Source: Priapulus caudatus (taxonomy: Eukaryota > Priapulida > Priapulimorpha > Priapulimorphida > Priapulidae). From it: a stretch of DNA of 64,000 nt. The position numbers and the translations under genes are program-made. Positions 1 to 13,029 of this stretch are shown one piece after another. The stretch is taken from the NCBI RefSeq assembly GCF_000485595.1, contig NW_014577097.1:334971-398970 (forward strand), read 5' to 3'. The notes under the pieces were generated by a model, which was not told the DNA's origin, searched no databases, and saw only the letters and a list, made by a program, of their open reading frames with translations. Numbering within the stretch: the first letter of the stretch is position 1; the number at the start of each line of letters is the position of its first letter.

Positions 1-2671
1 TCGTGGTGGTTTTATGGACGCGCCTTCTGGTGTGGAATCCCGAATGGATATTCATAACAAAGACGACTACTGCTCGCCCTTTCGTAATATCGACGAGTGA
101 TGTGTTTGTGCGCGTTGCGTGCGTGAGTGCGTCCGTTGTGTACATAAAAAAAACACGAGGCAAAATATATAAGTAGAAAAAGAAAATTATTGCTTATTAT
201 TAATTTAAGTTCGTAAATCTTAATTAGCACCGCATCTTAACATGCTAAATGTTATATAATCTGTGTTACCGTTTTACACATTCCGCTGCCGAGTCCAACA
301 CTATCATTCCTGCATCGGTGTGCTTCTATATTGGCCTCGGGTGCGGTGTGTGGTCTTCGTTGAAATCATTGAAGTGTTGGGAGCTGCCAGGCTGCATTGA
401 TCCATCGGGCGCCTGCAGGAACATTGTGCTTGCGCTCGATAGATGCGTTAAGGTACCTCTTCATGTGTGCACGGTCAGTACGCATTACGATCGATGAATG
501 GTAACGACAGCCTACTCCTAACTACGTAATGATTCGCAGGAATACTGCATCGAAGCTGTAAGCAGTTAACGATCGATCTGTGAAGATCAAGTTTTAATCT
601 CAGAACGCTTGCCGTGAAAGTTCCGGCGCCGATCCGAAGGGTTCTGACTTGTTCGCTGTCCGTTCATTCCAGGAACACTACGGGCCGCGGTGTTCGGCTG
701 CAGTTCGACGACGTTTTCAGATCGTGTCGAGCTTCGCACGACGACGATGTCTCAATCTGGGACTTCCTGAACCTTTCGCCCAGAGGAGGCTATAATCGCC
801 GGCTGCCACGCGGCAATCACGGCGTCAACGCGGTCACCGTCTACGCTCCTAACACGTACGTAACCTGCAGGGCGGGTGTGTACACCTCACCCGTGGGGAG
901 TTCACTTCTCGTTTGTCCTGTGGCCGCTCTCAGGTGGGGTCGGTTCGTTATTGTATGCGTATAACAAGACAAATCAGTTGTAGTGGCGGGTTTCTGTTTG
1001 TCGTAGCGGTAGCGGGTTGGACCACTGGTCGATCGTTGTTGTAGGGTAAGGCAAGCTTCATTTATATTTCCCGTATCGTGTATTCTATGAATAAAATCTA
1101 TATAATATATATTGTGAGTTCGTATGTATCTATGTATGTATGTATGTATCTTCCCTATAGGCCGGCCAATACCGCCCAAGCGATTCTGGATTGCATATTT
1201 TTACGAGGGCCATCTCTTATGCCCGGGGAGTGTCCATAGCTGAAAAAAACCTGACCAAACCTGTCAAACATACCGAAAAATCCGTGAAAAACCCTTCAAT
1301 CGTGAATTTTCATTACAATGTCATGCACTGATGTACAGGTGCTCCACACACAAAAATCGATACTATTCCATAGCTGCTGCGTTTATTGTTGAAACCGAAA
1401 CCGATACTAAAACAGATGACACAACCCAGGAACCTGTTCAGAGGTTACGACTGCATTGGTTTATTACAGAGGCTTTGAAGTGCAACCCATTCGTACATGC
1501 GTGTTAGAATAACTTTTTCTTATTTACACCATATTACTATTATGTTCCAGGGGTCTACGTTTGTTGGGCTGTATATAACGAATGTATACGTAACGTTTTT
1601 TTACCATGCTTATTATCTTATTAGACTTATTTTGTAAATATGATATTGTGTGGCAATGTTAATAGTGTCGATTTTTTTTACCAATGGTCCTATTGTGTCC
1701 AATTATTAAAAGTTAGTAGTATGAATAAGTAGCACGCATTTTACCCAGCGCAGCGAGGTACGCCGAGCTAGTCTATTAATAACGAATCTATTTAATAATA
1801 AACGTCTTCTTTGTTTTATGTACAGTTAGTGCACCTGATGTGAGATGACTGTATGACGACTCTTTGGGGGAAATGGGCCAAGGGGCCAGGGGATCGTGGA
1901 TTGATGCCAAGCAGCACATGTAGTTTCGTAAGAAGAAGCCCCGGTTGAGAAGATGAGGCAGGAAGAGGAGGAGGATGGAGGAGCGCGCACAGAGCAGTTG
2001 CGGTTGCCGGCAGCTCATCTCCACGAGTGCAGCGCCCTATTGTCTTTCCTGGCACATCGCTTGTGATATTTATAGTATGTGAAACTCCGTTATATTTGTT
2101 TAATCGTATCGACTGTGGGTGTGTGCATTTCAAGGCGGTTTTGTCGCTGCTATCTAGCACCAGGCCTTTGTCCTCGTGCGTGTTGTTAATTGTTGTCGTC
2201 GTCTATTGTTGTTGTTGTTTTCTGCGTTTGCTGCTGTGACAAAGCGTGCACGGTTCGGTACGAGCGAGAGAGAGAGAGAGAGAGAGAAGGAGAAGAGAGA
2301 GCGCTGCCCCGCCCCCGTTGCTACGATAATTCCAGGAGTAACGATCTAGGTGCAGACGATCTGGAAATCGTACCTGGCTCGTGAAGACGGCAGCATCGTT
2401 TTACACCCGTATCAATGCATCCTGGCACGCGAACTGCGAAGTAAATTTCCGGTCGCAGTGCAGGATGGTATTCTGTCGTCGTCGTCGCTCTGTCGTTCGT
2501 GCGCGCGACCCGTGGCGAGCGCTGGTAGTAGAATCGGCGGACGAACCGGGAAATTCCAGCGGGGCTGGCATACTCATGTAACCAGTACAGACGGCAGTTC
2601 AAGACATAGCACATGAACGAAATGGCGGCCGCAGTTAATCGCCGTGGTGTTATACCCGCATCGCCAAAAAA
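1..2671. other. Single-copy-looking DNA, no identified gene
   Basis: This left edge has mixed composition and no long open frame. It holds one possible internal exon (listed separately at 673-855), a GTAT tetranucleotide run near 1121-1148, a GA run at 2265-2287 and a poly-A run near 2666-2679. Short open frames at 249-497 and 2350-2616 lack convincing splice context on both sides, and I recognise no family in them. Nothing else stands out. Confidence 0.5.
673..855 (+). CDS. Candidate internal exon, unknown protein
   Basis: A 183-nt (61-codon-length) open segment preceded by a pyrimidine-rich tract ending in TTCATTCCAG and followed by a GTACGT donor. It begins with the last base and ends with the second base of a codon, so it could be skipped without shifting the frame. 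Third codon positions are strongly G/C, unlike the surrounding DNA. The peptide includes VSIWDFLNLSPRGGYNRRLP, which I do not recognise; it shows no signal peptide or membrane segment. No partner exon was found on either side, so this may be chance. The splice signals and codon bias are what is seen; the coding call is inference. Confidence 0.28.
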
Positions 2672-4300
2672 AAAAAAAAATTCACCAGGGGCTTGCCATT
2701 ACTATGTTTTAACAATACAAGTTTAATAACTTTCACCCAGGGGGCTGGGCCAGTATACTTTCTCATTAAGCTTGATGAACTGTTGATCACAACTCACCAG
2801 GGCTGCTATTACTTAGGTGTCGTTTATTTACATGTTTTTAACAACTCACAGTGAGAGGCTTGGCCGCTAACTCAGTTTCGATGGCAGGCTATTACATTGT
2901 AAAATCACCAAGGGGTGGCCATACGGTTCATGTTATTCGTTATTAACAGGGGTTCCAGGAGCTCATTCGAGACGGGCCTGCCCATTACTTTAATGTAGAT
3001 CTTTTACAGTTTAATGGAACGTCACCCAGGGGTTTGAATACTTTTTTTTTTCATGTTAAGCCTAAGGTTTAAAACTTCACCGCCTCCTTTCGGATGGCTT
3101 TCATGCCGGTACTCATTGTAAACGCTGGATGACAAGTAAACCAATCACCAGTGGGTGGTGGCCCATACTCATGTAACCATTTACAGGTAACAACTCACCA
3201 GCGGGCGCTGCCATACTCATGATTTGCGCGTCAGTGATTTTGTAAATTCGAACCATACACGCACGAAAGGGAGAAGCTGCATACTCATGTATACCATGAC
3301 AGGGCTTTAAAGCATAGCATGAATTGCACTTGACCCATGGGGGTTTTTTACTGCCCATACTCATGTAACGTATACATGTAATTGATACCCGAGCGGTAGA
3401 GTCTGTTCCTGCCTTACTCGATGCTAACCTAACAGGATTTATAACTACAACTCACAGGGGTGCCCATACTCATGGTAACTTATACATGTATAACTCGCAC
3501 AACGTGAGGGTAGCCAACATTTATCAGTTCATGTAACCATACAGGTGAACGAGACTCAGCAGAGGAGTGGCTGCTCTCCAATGCTATCATTTATTACTCA
3601 TATTCAAGTTAACGAACTCAGCTCTCATGCGTGCGGTCTGCTGATACTGATCTCATGGTTAATAACTTATGTATAGACTCTGTTCACTAGGCGCGGCTGG
3701 CCGATTACTCATGATAACCATGAGAGCGGTAACAACTCAACTCGCCAGTGCTTTGGGCTGCGCTGCTTGCTCATGTAGCCATTTAAGATGTTATTATCAA
3801 TATCTCACTGGAGCTAGTGCCTGCCTATCACTTCACTTGTATTGCAAATAACCAGTTGTTAGAGACCCAATGAATCTCTCGGGGGCTTCGGACGCGATAC
3901 TCATGCTAAACGTTTTCGTGTTGTTTCTACGTAGGTATGCAAGCTTTCTATAGCCATGGTATATGCCTATTAGCATTTATGCACGGATATTATCCAATAT
4001 CGCGAGATCTACATTAAAACTACCGACGGACGTTCTGTGGCATAGTCTACCATACTTCATGTTAACTTTATTTTTCAGGTGAATCATTGCATGCATCTCC
4101 AAGGGGGTGTAGAACACACGACTACAGCTGAGTTGTCACTTTGTATGGCTTACTCCATCACTATGTCTAGCAATCTGCTCACCAGCCAAGTCTCGTTAAG
4201 CGGGGGATTAGTCTTGTTTCTCACCGTGGACTACTCATGCTCAGAATTCTTATACACTCAGTGAAGGGTACTAATACAGAAAACCTATTTTCATCTCTAG
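2672..4300. repeat. Degenerate ~50-bp satellite
   Basis: Imperfect tandem copies built around AACTCACCAGGGGCTGCCAT followed by ACTCATGTAACC and ATACATGTAA. Clear units lie at 3140-3215, 3281-3370 and 3450-3500; spacing varies from about 48 to 75 bases. Copies decay toward 4300 until only CATACTCATG remnants remain. No coding capacity is implied. Either an old satellite or poorly corrected read sequence would give this look. Confidence 0.75.
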
Positions 4301-7294
4301 TGTCGGTCTACGTTCTATTTACTTTCTTCGTTTTATTATTATTCGTTAACTCGTTGAATGATATATTCTCACTTAAGAGAGTATTGTCAATACCTGAGTA
4401 AATAACTCTTATTCAATGAGACTTTTGCCGCTCTCTCTCACTCCTACTCATTGCATGCTCCGTTTGTCAAGAAGCGCTTGCTTTGAGATTAGAGATCTTA
4501 GGTCTAAGTCTGACACGTGAGATAAGTGACTCTGTCGGTGTAGCTAGACTACTTCGCTTTTCTTGCTTCTCTCTCTTAAGTATTATTTGCGTCTCATTCC
4601 TCAAGTAATCTTTCAGGATTGGCTCCGTGATATGACTCGTTTTCTCTAGTGATCGCGGTATTGGATTTTATCATACTCGCGAGGCAATCTTACTCAAGTC
4701 AGCGCTATCCACACAGTTATAACTTCGGCTATTCAGCAAGCAGCAGCCACTGTCTGCAAAGTTTAAATCAGCGACTTTTCATATAGGAAATATCGTGAAA
4801 TAATCACACGACTCTATTAGGATCTCTTCTGATTTTTTCATCTGTGCCTCACCTCTCATCGTCTCTTTTCTCTAATTTTTCACTTTAGTCGCGCTTTTGA
4901 GTGGCATAATGCGTTTTATTTTAAGCTTTGATAGATCAACTTCTTGAGCGACTGAAATGATCTATTTGCTGTATTCTTCTCGCTGAACGTTAGTCGAGCG
5001 ACTTACGGTTTGTTGCCGTGTACATACACCCAGCTCACACGATTACAGCCGACGACGATTATCAAGTTCCTAAAGCGGGCGGAAATCACTATAATAGCCG
5101 TCTAGATTCTATCACGAGCTGTCGTGCAGCACTGTCCCGCATGTCGGATATTATGCGAACGCCAAGATGGACGCGTTCAGCACTAAGCAGGCAATACTAC
5201 AATCTCGTCCTCCGCTTTCGGCGACCTTTCTATGCGTGCTCTCATACCTTAGCTGTGCTTTCGGTGCGGTCATTTTCCTCTGCGAGACTGGAGTTAACTC
5301 AGGCATTTAAACGGAGAGAAATTCTTTTGCGAGCCTACAAGGTCCAGTCGAGCGTATATGCGCAAGACTGGTTCTGAGAAGCGAAACCCAGCTACGTCGC
5401 AAGAGAGTTGCGATGTCATCGTTAGTATATGCGCCAGTTTGGCTGCTTCGTACTTTTATCGAATTGCATCTTTTCTCTCGGCGGGGCGAATGATATAGAA
5501 GTGTAACAAGCGAGAGAACCGCGAGAGAGGAGACAGACAAAGTATAGGTTATCATGTGCTCGATTAGTCCTCGAGAAATGGAATATGCGACGGCGCTGGC
5601 GCGAGTGAAAGTTCCAAGTCACTTGGCCAAAAGATAGACGTCGGCTTTAGTGGGAAAGCGATGCAAAACGGAGCACGAGTAAAGAACGTGCGAGTGCCGT
5701 TTTCAGCGCTACGGGACACACAATGCGGTGCCTCTGTGACGAGCACGCAGAGAATCCAGTACAATTCTTCTCAGTGTTGTTAGTTATATTTGATATTATT
5801 TATGTGGGTGTGGGGAGGGTGCCGGGATGCCAGACCGTCAAACCATCCCCTCTAACGCAAGACGACGCAGCAGCGAGGAATGGAGGATAGATAGGGTTAG
5901 CTGTAGTAGTGTTAGAGTTTGGGAGTGTGAAGAAGGAAAGGGCAATTGTCATTTACAGAACCATTTTCAGACAAGACAAAAATGTGGCAAATCAACACGG
6001 ACAGACGGCGTTACTTCGCGGGATCGGCAGTCAATTGTTACCCCATAGCGAATTGAATCGTGTCCCGACACGTGAATTCAATTGTTATTGCCGACGGAAG
6101 AAAATTCATATCTTATATTACTGCGCAATAGTCTTTTCGAAGATTCAGGCGCGAGAGTTACGCGTGCAAGAGAACGAGATATACACTTTTGATGTTTATT
6201 GTTTTGAGTAGGTGGCATAGTTGATTTGGATGTCGTCGCGTAAAGGTAAAAATAAGCAGACGCGATAACTTAGGGGTTGTGTCCCCAGTGATATGTAGAC
6301 GTGATTGTAGGAGAATAGTAAGCCAGCGGTATGTGAAGAAAAAAAAATGTGTGATGGTAAGTAGTGATGTGGATAGTGTAAGATTGTGTGAAACAGGGTG
6401 TTGGATAGAGATGGGTGTAAAATGAAGGCAATGTGTGATGGCCGGGTGACGTTATGGGAAGTAGGGGACGTGAATGTGTGTATAAAAATATAGAGCTAAG
6501 CAAGGTCACACGAAAATAGGGTAGCCCCCGGAAGACGAGGAAAAAATAAATACAAGCTAATAAGCAAAAAGAAATAAACAAGAGGCAAATAGAAGCACGT
6601 CGAAAGATTCGCCACCACCCTCAGGCGTATTTAGAAAGTGGAAGGGTCACGCGCATATTTAAAACCTTCAGGTAGCTGTGACCACGATCAAAACCTGCTG
6701 CTGGCGCAGGCTAAGACTAATAATAACAAGAGCGGCATAGTAGATCCAGAAAGGAAGACATAATAAACAGATTTACAACTTTGCATAACCAGCAAACCGC
6801 TGATGTATCTTAAGAGCGACTTATTGAGAAAGTTCAGGACCGAACAGGAACTAGTTAGCGATTAGAAATAGTGCTAGCAAGAAAAATTGAAAAAAGAAAT
6901 ATGACATGGATAGCATGTACCTGATAATAATATAATAGCGAGAATAGAATAAGGGAGAGAGAGAGAGAGGGAGAGGACCAGGTGGAGCGAGAGACGATGG
7001 AGCAGAAGAAGAGAGAGGAGAGAGAGGGACGTCAGCAAAAGTAAAAAAAAAAAAAAAAAAAAGGAAGGAGAGGAGGAGGGAGAATAAATAGGGAGCCGGT
7101 TATGTGAGAACAAAGCTGATGAGCTTGTACTGTTACGTTTTGTAATTGACCAGACACTCAGATACGCAAAATAATTTACTACGAAAGAAAAACTTACAAC
7201 CGGTGCGGTTTTTCGTGTAGCACTTCTCTTCGGATGCGAAACACACCAACACGCACGCGACGTTAAGCTGCAACGACTCGGACCACGCACGCAG
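4301..7294. other. Gene-poor segment ending at assembly gap 1
   Basis: AT-rich DNA to about 5000, then mixed sequence. Short open frames (5018-5377, 5827-6211) have no recognisable domain or splice pattern. From 6270 to 6580 a G/T-rich stretch lacks pyrimidine interruptions. Purine-rich (GA) tracts occupy 6950-7085 with a poly-A run at 7043-7062. Near 5346-5365 and 5422-5442 there are two related words (TATATGCGCAAGACTGG and TATATGCGCCAGTTTGG). No gene identified. Confidence 0.5.
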
Positions 7295-7319
7295 NNNNNN
7301 NNNNNNNNNNNNNNNNNNN
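7295..7319. other. Assembly gap of 25 N
   Basis: Exactly 25 undetermined bases, the same length as the other two gaps. This suggests a fixed-size scaffolding placeholder, so the real distance between the flanks is unknown. Confidence 0.99.
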
Positions 7320-7405
7320 GGGGGGGAGGCGCGGGAGACCGGGACCTTCCCGTGACCTCGCCTGTCAAAGCGCCAACAATCTTCCGACGTGCGTGCTTCT
7401 TCTGT

Positions 7406-9380
7406 TTGATTTGCTTCGTTCTTCTTCTTCCCGCGGCACGCACCGAGCGCGGTGCCCCTCGCAGCGTACGTCAAAAAACATGCGCAATTTCGTGCTTCAC
7501 CGCCCAGAAACATGGCGACTACAGATGCTATCGTCGCCGGGAAAAAACGCCACCTGCCCCTCCCGCAGCGAATGTCACAAAGCCTTAATGGTGGGGAAAA
7601 AAGGTTTCTTCTTTTTTTTGCATATCCCCCACACGCGAAAATCACATGATATATATACATGCGCTCGTCCAGTATCAAGCAGCCTGCGGGATGGCAATTA
7701 TTTGCGCCGAGTGGCCAGTGGTGTGTGTGTGTGTGTGTGGTGTGTCGTGTGTTTGTGTTGGTGTGTGTGTGTGTGGTGTGCTGTGCGTCGTGCGCGCGCG
7801 CGCGGCACTTGCGATGATGAGTGTGCACTGACCGTCAACTCACTCGCCATGGATGCATGATGCGAGGCTGGAAAATATCTACATATGGCGGTTTCGAAAA
7901 GCACGCGAAAAACACGGCAGCCGACAAATGAGATATATTTTTCAACCTGGTTCGCTATCGCTTGGAACACCATAAATGCACTTCTTTTTTTCCCGGAAAC
8001 GACCAAGAGCGGTGCCCCATTCAATTACAGCTGCTGCCCTCTATTCATGAAGGCAACGTTGTCAACGGCCGCAGGCCAAGACTAGCACTTTAGCCATGCC
8101 TGCTTACTTACACCAATATTGACACCAATGCTCGGCACTCTCAATCTTTCAGAGGCCACTTAGCTGGCGCACTCATTTTGATCCCGAGGCAAAAATAAAA
8201 TATAAGAAATGATGCCCACCGATATGAACCAGCACGACTTTATGAACCACAACCTGTATGAAATCACACGTCTGTATGAACCACAAACTGGATGAAACAC
8301 ATACATATGTATGAACTTACACACTTGTATGCAGGCACGGCAGTACATTTAATCAGAAAGTAGATAATTAGGCAATCCCTATATCATATCAGGATATAAT
8401 AATAAGCGGGTTCCCTATTATCTACTCCTGATTTAGTATGCCTAACATAAGTTATCTCCGTTGTCTGTTAAAACACTCCATTTGCATCTCCGCTAACTTC
8501 CTCTGCGCAGCGTTTTGCGCGGCAATACTCGGCGTAATATTTATACTGCTGCTCTGCGTATTCCCCAGGGAGTAGGGAAAGCTTCCCTGGGCTTCACGAA
8601 AGCGTATGGTGACTACACTGATAGTATTATTGGACCATCTAGTTTCTCCTACCGACAGGCCTTACAGGTATTCGTACAACTAAAGAAAAACACCGGTCTT
8701 CGAGCTCTACGTCTATATTCTACTAGCCGAATTCGAGCTGCGGATATTGCGCATCTACATGCGGTATAATCGCATTTAAACCGTGCACGCACATCGCATG
8801 ATGCACACACCGTGTCGCGCAGCGTTTGACAACGCTGAACCCCGGTCACGTACACTCTAGATTGCGCTCACCAAAAACAACACAAAGACTCGCACGTACG
8901 AAACCCCGCCATTGCCTATCGGCGGACGCCCGCGTAAAATAACCTTGCTTTTGCCGCCTGTCTATCATCTCATCACGTGGCACCAATGGCGGCTCGTAAT
9001 TCGTGAGACGGGTAGAGAGCGTGCGTTGCGCCCTACCTGTGTATTGTCCCATCAAACCATCGCGGCGCACACAAGAAAAAAACGCCGTCGCATCAAGCTG
9101 GCAAGCGAAGATAACAGTTGACAGTTGCCATAAGAGCCGATAATTACCCGCGTAGGGTGCACTATCCAGCGTGATAAAAAAAACTTCGATTCTTACGGCC
9201 GCCAGGTAGGTCTATCGGGCGATGGGAGATCAGGCGAGAGAGTATGCGCCGGTCATTGCAAGCGCGCGGACTCATAGCCGTAGCAAATGAATGAAAGCGC
9301 TGTGTGTTCTCACGATCACCCCACCCCCGCACGTTACACAGCGCGACCACACACACACACACTACACACACACACACACG
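7406..9380. repeat. Direct duplication, copy D1
   Basis: This block recurs in the same orientation at 12707-14430. Matching landmarks include TTGCTTCGTTCTTCTTCTTC at the left edge, a GT/GC run, a repeat of TATGAACCAC units, the AGTAGATAATAGGG hairpin, and TTGACAACGCTGAACCCCGG. Both copies end in an AC run. Differences are mostly one- or two-base indels, with D1 about 250 bases longer. No protein frame is shared by both copies, so I do not call a gene. It could be a repeat family member or an uncollapsed allele placed next to gap 1. Confidence 0.8.
8217..8345. repeat. ~19-bp tandem repeat TATGAACCAC (in D1)
   Basis: About seven imperfect units of the form TGTATGAACCACACGTC. The same array lies at 13397-13530 in copy D2. 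Both arrays sit immediately before the palindromic AGTAGATAATAGGG hairpin. Confidence 0.7.
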
Positions 9381-9650
9381 TCTATGCGGCACGCACCGCA
9401 GCGCATCGCACATCACACTCCATGTTATACTCGTCTTCGTGTTACTCAGCTGCTATCAACAGAACCAGTTGCTGCACGCTGACCGGTCCGCTTTCGGAAC
9501 AAGCAGCGGAGAAGTACACAAACAAAGACCGGCACGCCATGTGCACGAGCCGCCACGGCACGCGCAGAGCACGCGCGCGCACACACACACACACACACAG
9601 CACACACACACACACACACACACCCACACACACACACACACACCTGTCGG
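9345..9650. repeat. (AC)n microsatellites
   Basis: Interrupted AC runs at 9350-9380 and 9580-9645, separated by ordinary DNA. Frames through them give only His-Thr or Cys-Val strings and are not genes. Confidence 0.9.
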
Positions 9651-10860
9651 CTGCGCACCACTGCCGAACGAAGCGGTCCGCTACGGTATATCTAGTGACG
9701 CAGTAGGCGTGATAGAACGACACGGCGAAAGCTTTCGGCATAGCGGAGAGGTCAATGCTGGTTTCTCAGAGGCAAGGTATGGCACAGAATCAAAACGCTC
9801 ACTATTTATCAATCCGCGGGTGAAAGCGTAATAGCGGAAAGGCAGACTGTTTTTTGACCCCAACGCATGACCGAGGCCACAGTCAAAATTTGCGAACATA
9901 GCCCGTCGCTCATATGCGTGTGTATTCACATGTCATGCGAGAGAGAAGAAAGAGAGAGAGGAGACAGAAAGAAAGACAGAGAGAGAGAGAGAGCAAAAAG
10001 GATAACTAGCTCAGACGTGGCAGCAGTGGAATGTGATTGCCACGTCACACCCGCACGCTCGTGTCCATCCCACACGCGGCCAGAATCTATTTGTTTAGAA
10101 ATGCAAGATAAACAAGGGTCCCGAATGGGGACGCATCGCCGAAAGCCATAGAGAGGTCTGCAGTTGGTGAGAGAAGTTACACACGTAGCGCATTTTAGAG
10201 CGCAAAAGTCGATAAAGAAAGACGAAGATGTTCTTCGATTGGGCACCCTCTATTTAGAGCTACAGGGCCAAATGCGAATTTGTCAGAAAATTTACTGACG
10301 AACTTACGTGACCGGGGATCAAACCGACCGAGCTGCCCTCCGGGCGGCAGATGCTAGCAAAATTGTTTGCGAGGGGCAGGAGAGATCGGAAGGAACCGCA
10401 TAGCCAGATGGTGTTGTACTGCACTGTAGAGTTGTGACACCCGCTGCTGTTGGACAGCCTCGAGAAGACAGAGAGGAGAAGGCAACTCAGTGAGTGTCGA
10501 GACTGAGACGGAGAAGAGAGAACGACGAGAGACGACCAGAAGAATGAGAGAGAGAGAAAGAGAGAGACGACCAGAGCGACTCGAGAGTCCCGGGGGTTTT
10601 GCGGGTTTGTAGCGACGTTGACGGGGATGAAGAGACAGCCGTAGGAGACGCAGGACAGCGGTGGTAGTTTTTTGTTTTAATCGACCCGGGAAGTCTTGGA
10701 CAGGAGACCGCACACCGGTGTGTTTGTGATGGTTTGCGCCAGGGAGAGAAGATTGCGACGGCCATGACAGAGCGACATCAGACACGATAAGACCGCAGCA
10801 AAAAAAATTGAGGCCCTGTATTCTCTAATAAAACATCATCTACTTTCAGCGACCTTTGTT

Positions 10861-10911
<51 letters not shown>

Positions 10912-12003
10912 CGTGGTGCTTTCTCAGCTCAACCTAGCAACTCGATGTCCCGCATGCAGCAAACTGCCCTTCGCGCGGGTTAGCCGAATTCGAAAGTGAC
11001 AGTGCAGTAGCGTGTTGCCGGTGAGCTCGGCTGCTTTTGTTGTCCTGTATCGCGTGGCACAGAAACAGTACAGTAGCCTAATAGAATCCGTAACCCAGTT
11101 TCCATTATATCTACCTCGTAAGCGTTAGCTATATACTGCACGCCCACACATACACACACACACTATATATATAACAAAAATGAAAAGAGAAAGTATTATG
11201 CATGCAGGTAGTCGGTGACGGCCCGACTCCGTGACTAATGCCCGTAGCTGGCCATGGAGGTAAGGGAGCCATTTATATTTATTTCACAGCACAGCGAATG
11301 CGAAACGAGCCGCAAACGCAGTGCAATACGACTTCTGCGGGTAAATATCGCGTGATATCGAAGTGCACGTCGTGCAAATTGACGGTATTGAGTCTATACG
11401 CTATAATTGCCTTTAGAAAACCCCATATGCATTTACGTAATATATAGGCCTAAGGTATTGAAATTATTTGGTTGACAATATTTGGTATGGAATTATTGGG
11501 TATTGAGAGTACTAGTTATTAAAACGGTTATGTAAAACCATTGGGCATTAAAAAATATTAGGAATTAAAACCATGATGACGAATGCAGTAGTAACATGGG
11601 TTATACTAAAATAGACCACCTATAGCTTGGACCGGCAACACCACTTCAAAATGTAGGAGTGCTTGCCGCGTCAAGCAATGGACTGCCTCGTGCGCCGTGA
11701 CGCCATTATGCATGGAAACTATTAGGCAGTGAAACTCCTAATTATGATAATTGCTTTATATTACAACTATTACGTATTGAGACTATTACGTATTGAAACT
11801 ACTCTGTATTGCGTGACGTATTCCGTCGGCGGGTTTGGCCACTATAACGACGCACTACTCAGCAAAACATAAAAATAAACTTATACAATTTAAAATGCTA
11901 TAAAAAGCACGTTCCACACCACGTGCCGCCGGCTGCTACCACTCTGCGGTATATACATAATAATTATATATATATATACAATTAGATATATATATATATA
12001 ATT

Positions 12004-12057
<54 letters not shown>
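9651..12057. other. Mixed low-complexity DNA without recognised gene
   Basis: Contains GA runs (9945-9995, 10540-10570), a pure CA run at 10863-10910, and at 11445-11820 a loose array of short TATTGAAACTATTACG-like units. An (AT)n tract occupies 11965-12057. The GA-rich stretch at 10440-10570 gives only Ser/Leu/Arg pseudo-frames. I see no splice-flanked coding segment. Confidence 0.55.
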
Positions 12058-12059
<2 letters not shown>

Positions 12060-12113
12060 CAAGAGCTAATAATACTTCTTATATATATATGTATATATTA
12101 TTAGCTCTTGATA
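12058..12113. repeat. Hairpin after (AT)n, 17-bp arms
   Basis: The left arm TCAAGAGCTAATAATA and right arm TATTATTAGCTCTTGA are perfect complements around a short AT-rich loop. A related, diverged hairpin with AAGAGCTAATA and AACTCTTGATAA lies at 39115-39165, also directly after an (AT)n array. The pairing of a TA tract with this hairpin suggests a small dispersed element inserted at TA repeats. Confidence 0.75.
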
Positions 12114-12160
12114 TATATCGATGTACACGAACGGAGAGGAATGTTGGCAGACGTAAGGTA

Positions 12161-12203
12161 TCAATAGCGTATTAAGAAGGTAACCTTCTTAATACGCTAT
12201 TGA
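12161..12203. repeat. Perfect 43-bp palindrome
   Basis: Arms of 21 bases (12161-12181 and 12183-12203) are exact reverse complements around one central A. The left arm starts TCAATAGCGTATTAAG. It lies 48 bases from the preceding hairpin. No gene is adjacent. Confidence 0.95.
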
Positions 12204-12706
12204 AGGTATGCTTATAGAGAGCGGGAAGGATGATAACAGATGTAATGGCTATTTACATGGATGGGGAGGGATGCTACAAGATGTAAGACCATGTTTAAGC
12301 CATCCAAACTTCTTTAACATTACACAATTGTTTCTGCATTCTTTCAAGCCCAGCACGCGCGTGTCCGTGTCGCTGCTTCGTGCCTCAAATCCGTATATCT
12401 GTTATGCTTGTCATGGTTGTGCAACTCCTATGCATGTCTCAGCTCTATGTGTCTCAACTTCGGCTATAAGCCATGTCTCAACTTACACGGACACACTCAC
12501 GTTAACATATCTTTGCCTGCTAACCGAAAACAAATATTTTCGCAACAATTCTCTACCCCCGAGCCGCGTGTAATAGTAATCAAGGTGGGCATATACCTTG
12601 TGTCGTTACGCATCCACCACTGATTGCCTATAACAGGTTTACGTTGCCAAATATCCAATTTCAACAGGAGGGAGAGGGAGGGAGAGAGAGCGAGAGCGAG
12701 AAAAAT
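12204..12706. other. Single-copy spacer
   Basis: Mixed sequence with open frames 12208-12573 and 12408-12623 that show no known domain. A GA run at 12667-12702 leads into the second copy of the D duplication. Confidence 0.5.
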
Positions 12707-12976
12707 TGCTTCGTTCTTCTTCTTCCCCGCGCACGCATAGCGCGGTGCCCGTCGCGCGTACGTCTAAAACATGCGCCAATTTCGTGTTTCCCGCCCAGAA
12801 ACATGCGACTACAATGCTATCGTCGGGGAAAAATCGGCCACCTGCCCCTTCCCGCAGGAATGTCACAAAGCCTAATGAGTTCTGCTATCCCCCACACGCG
12901 AAAACACACTATTATATACATGCGCTCGCAGATAAGGAGCCTGCGGGTGGAATTTTTTCGCCGAGTGCCAGTTCGT

Positions 12977-13029
<53 letters not shown>

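Noticed and set aside
7393-7860. Coding gene in the D duplication
   Set aside because: Frames differ between D1 and D2 and run into GT repeats; no splice-consistent exon is shared.
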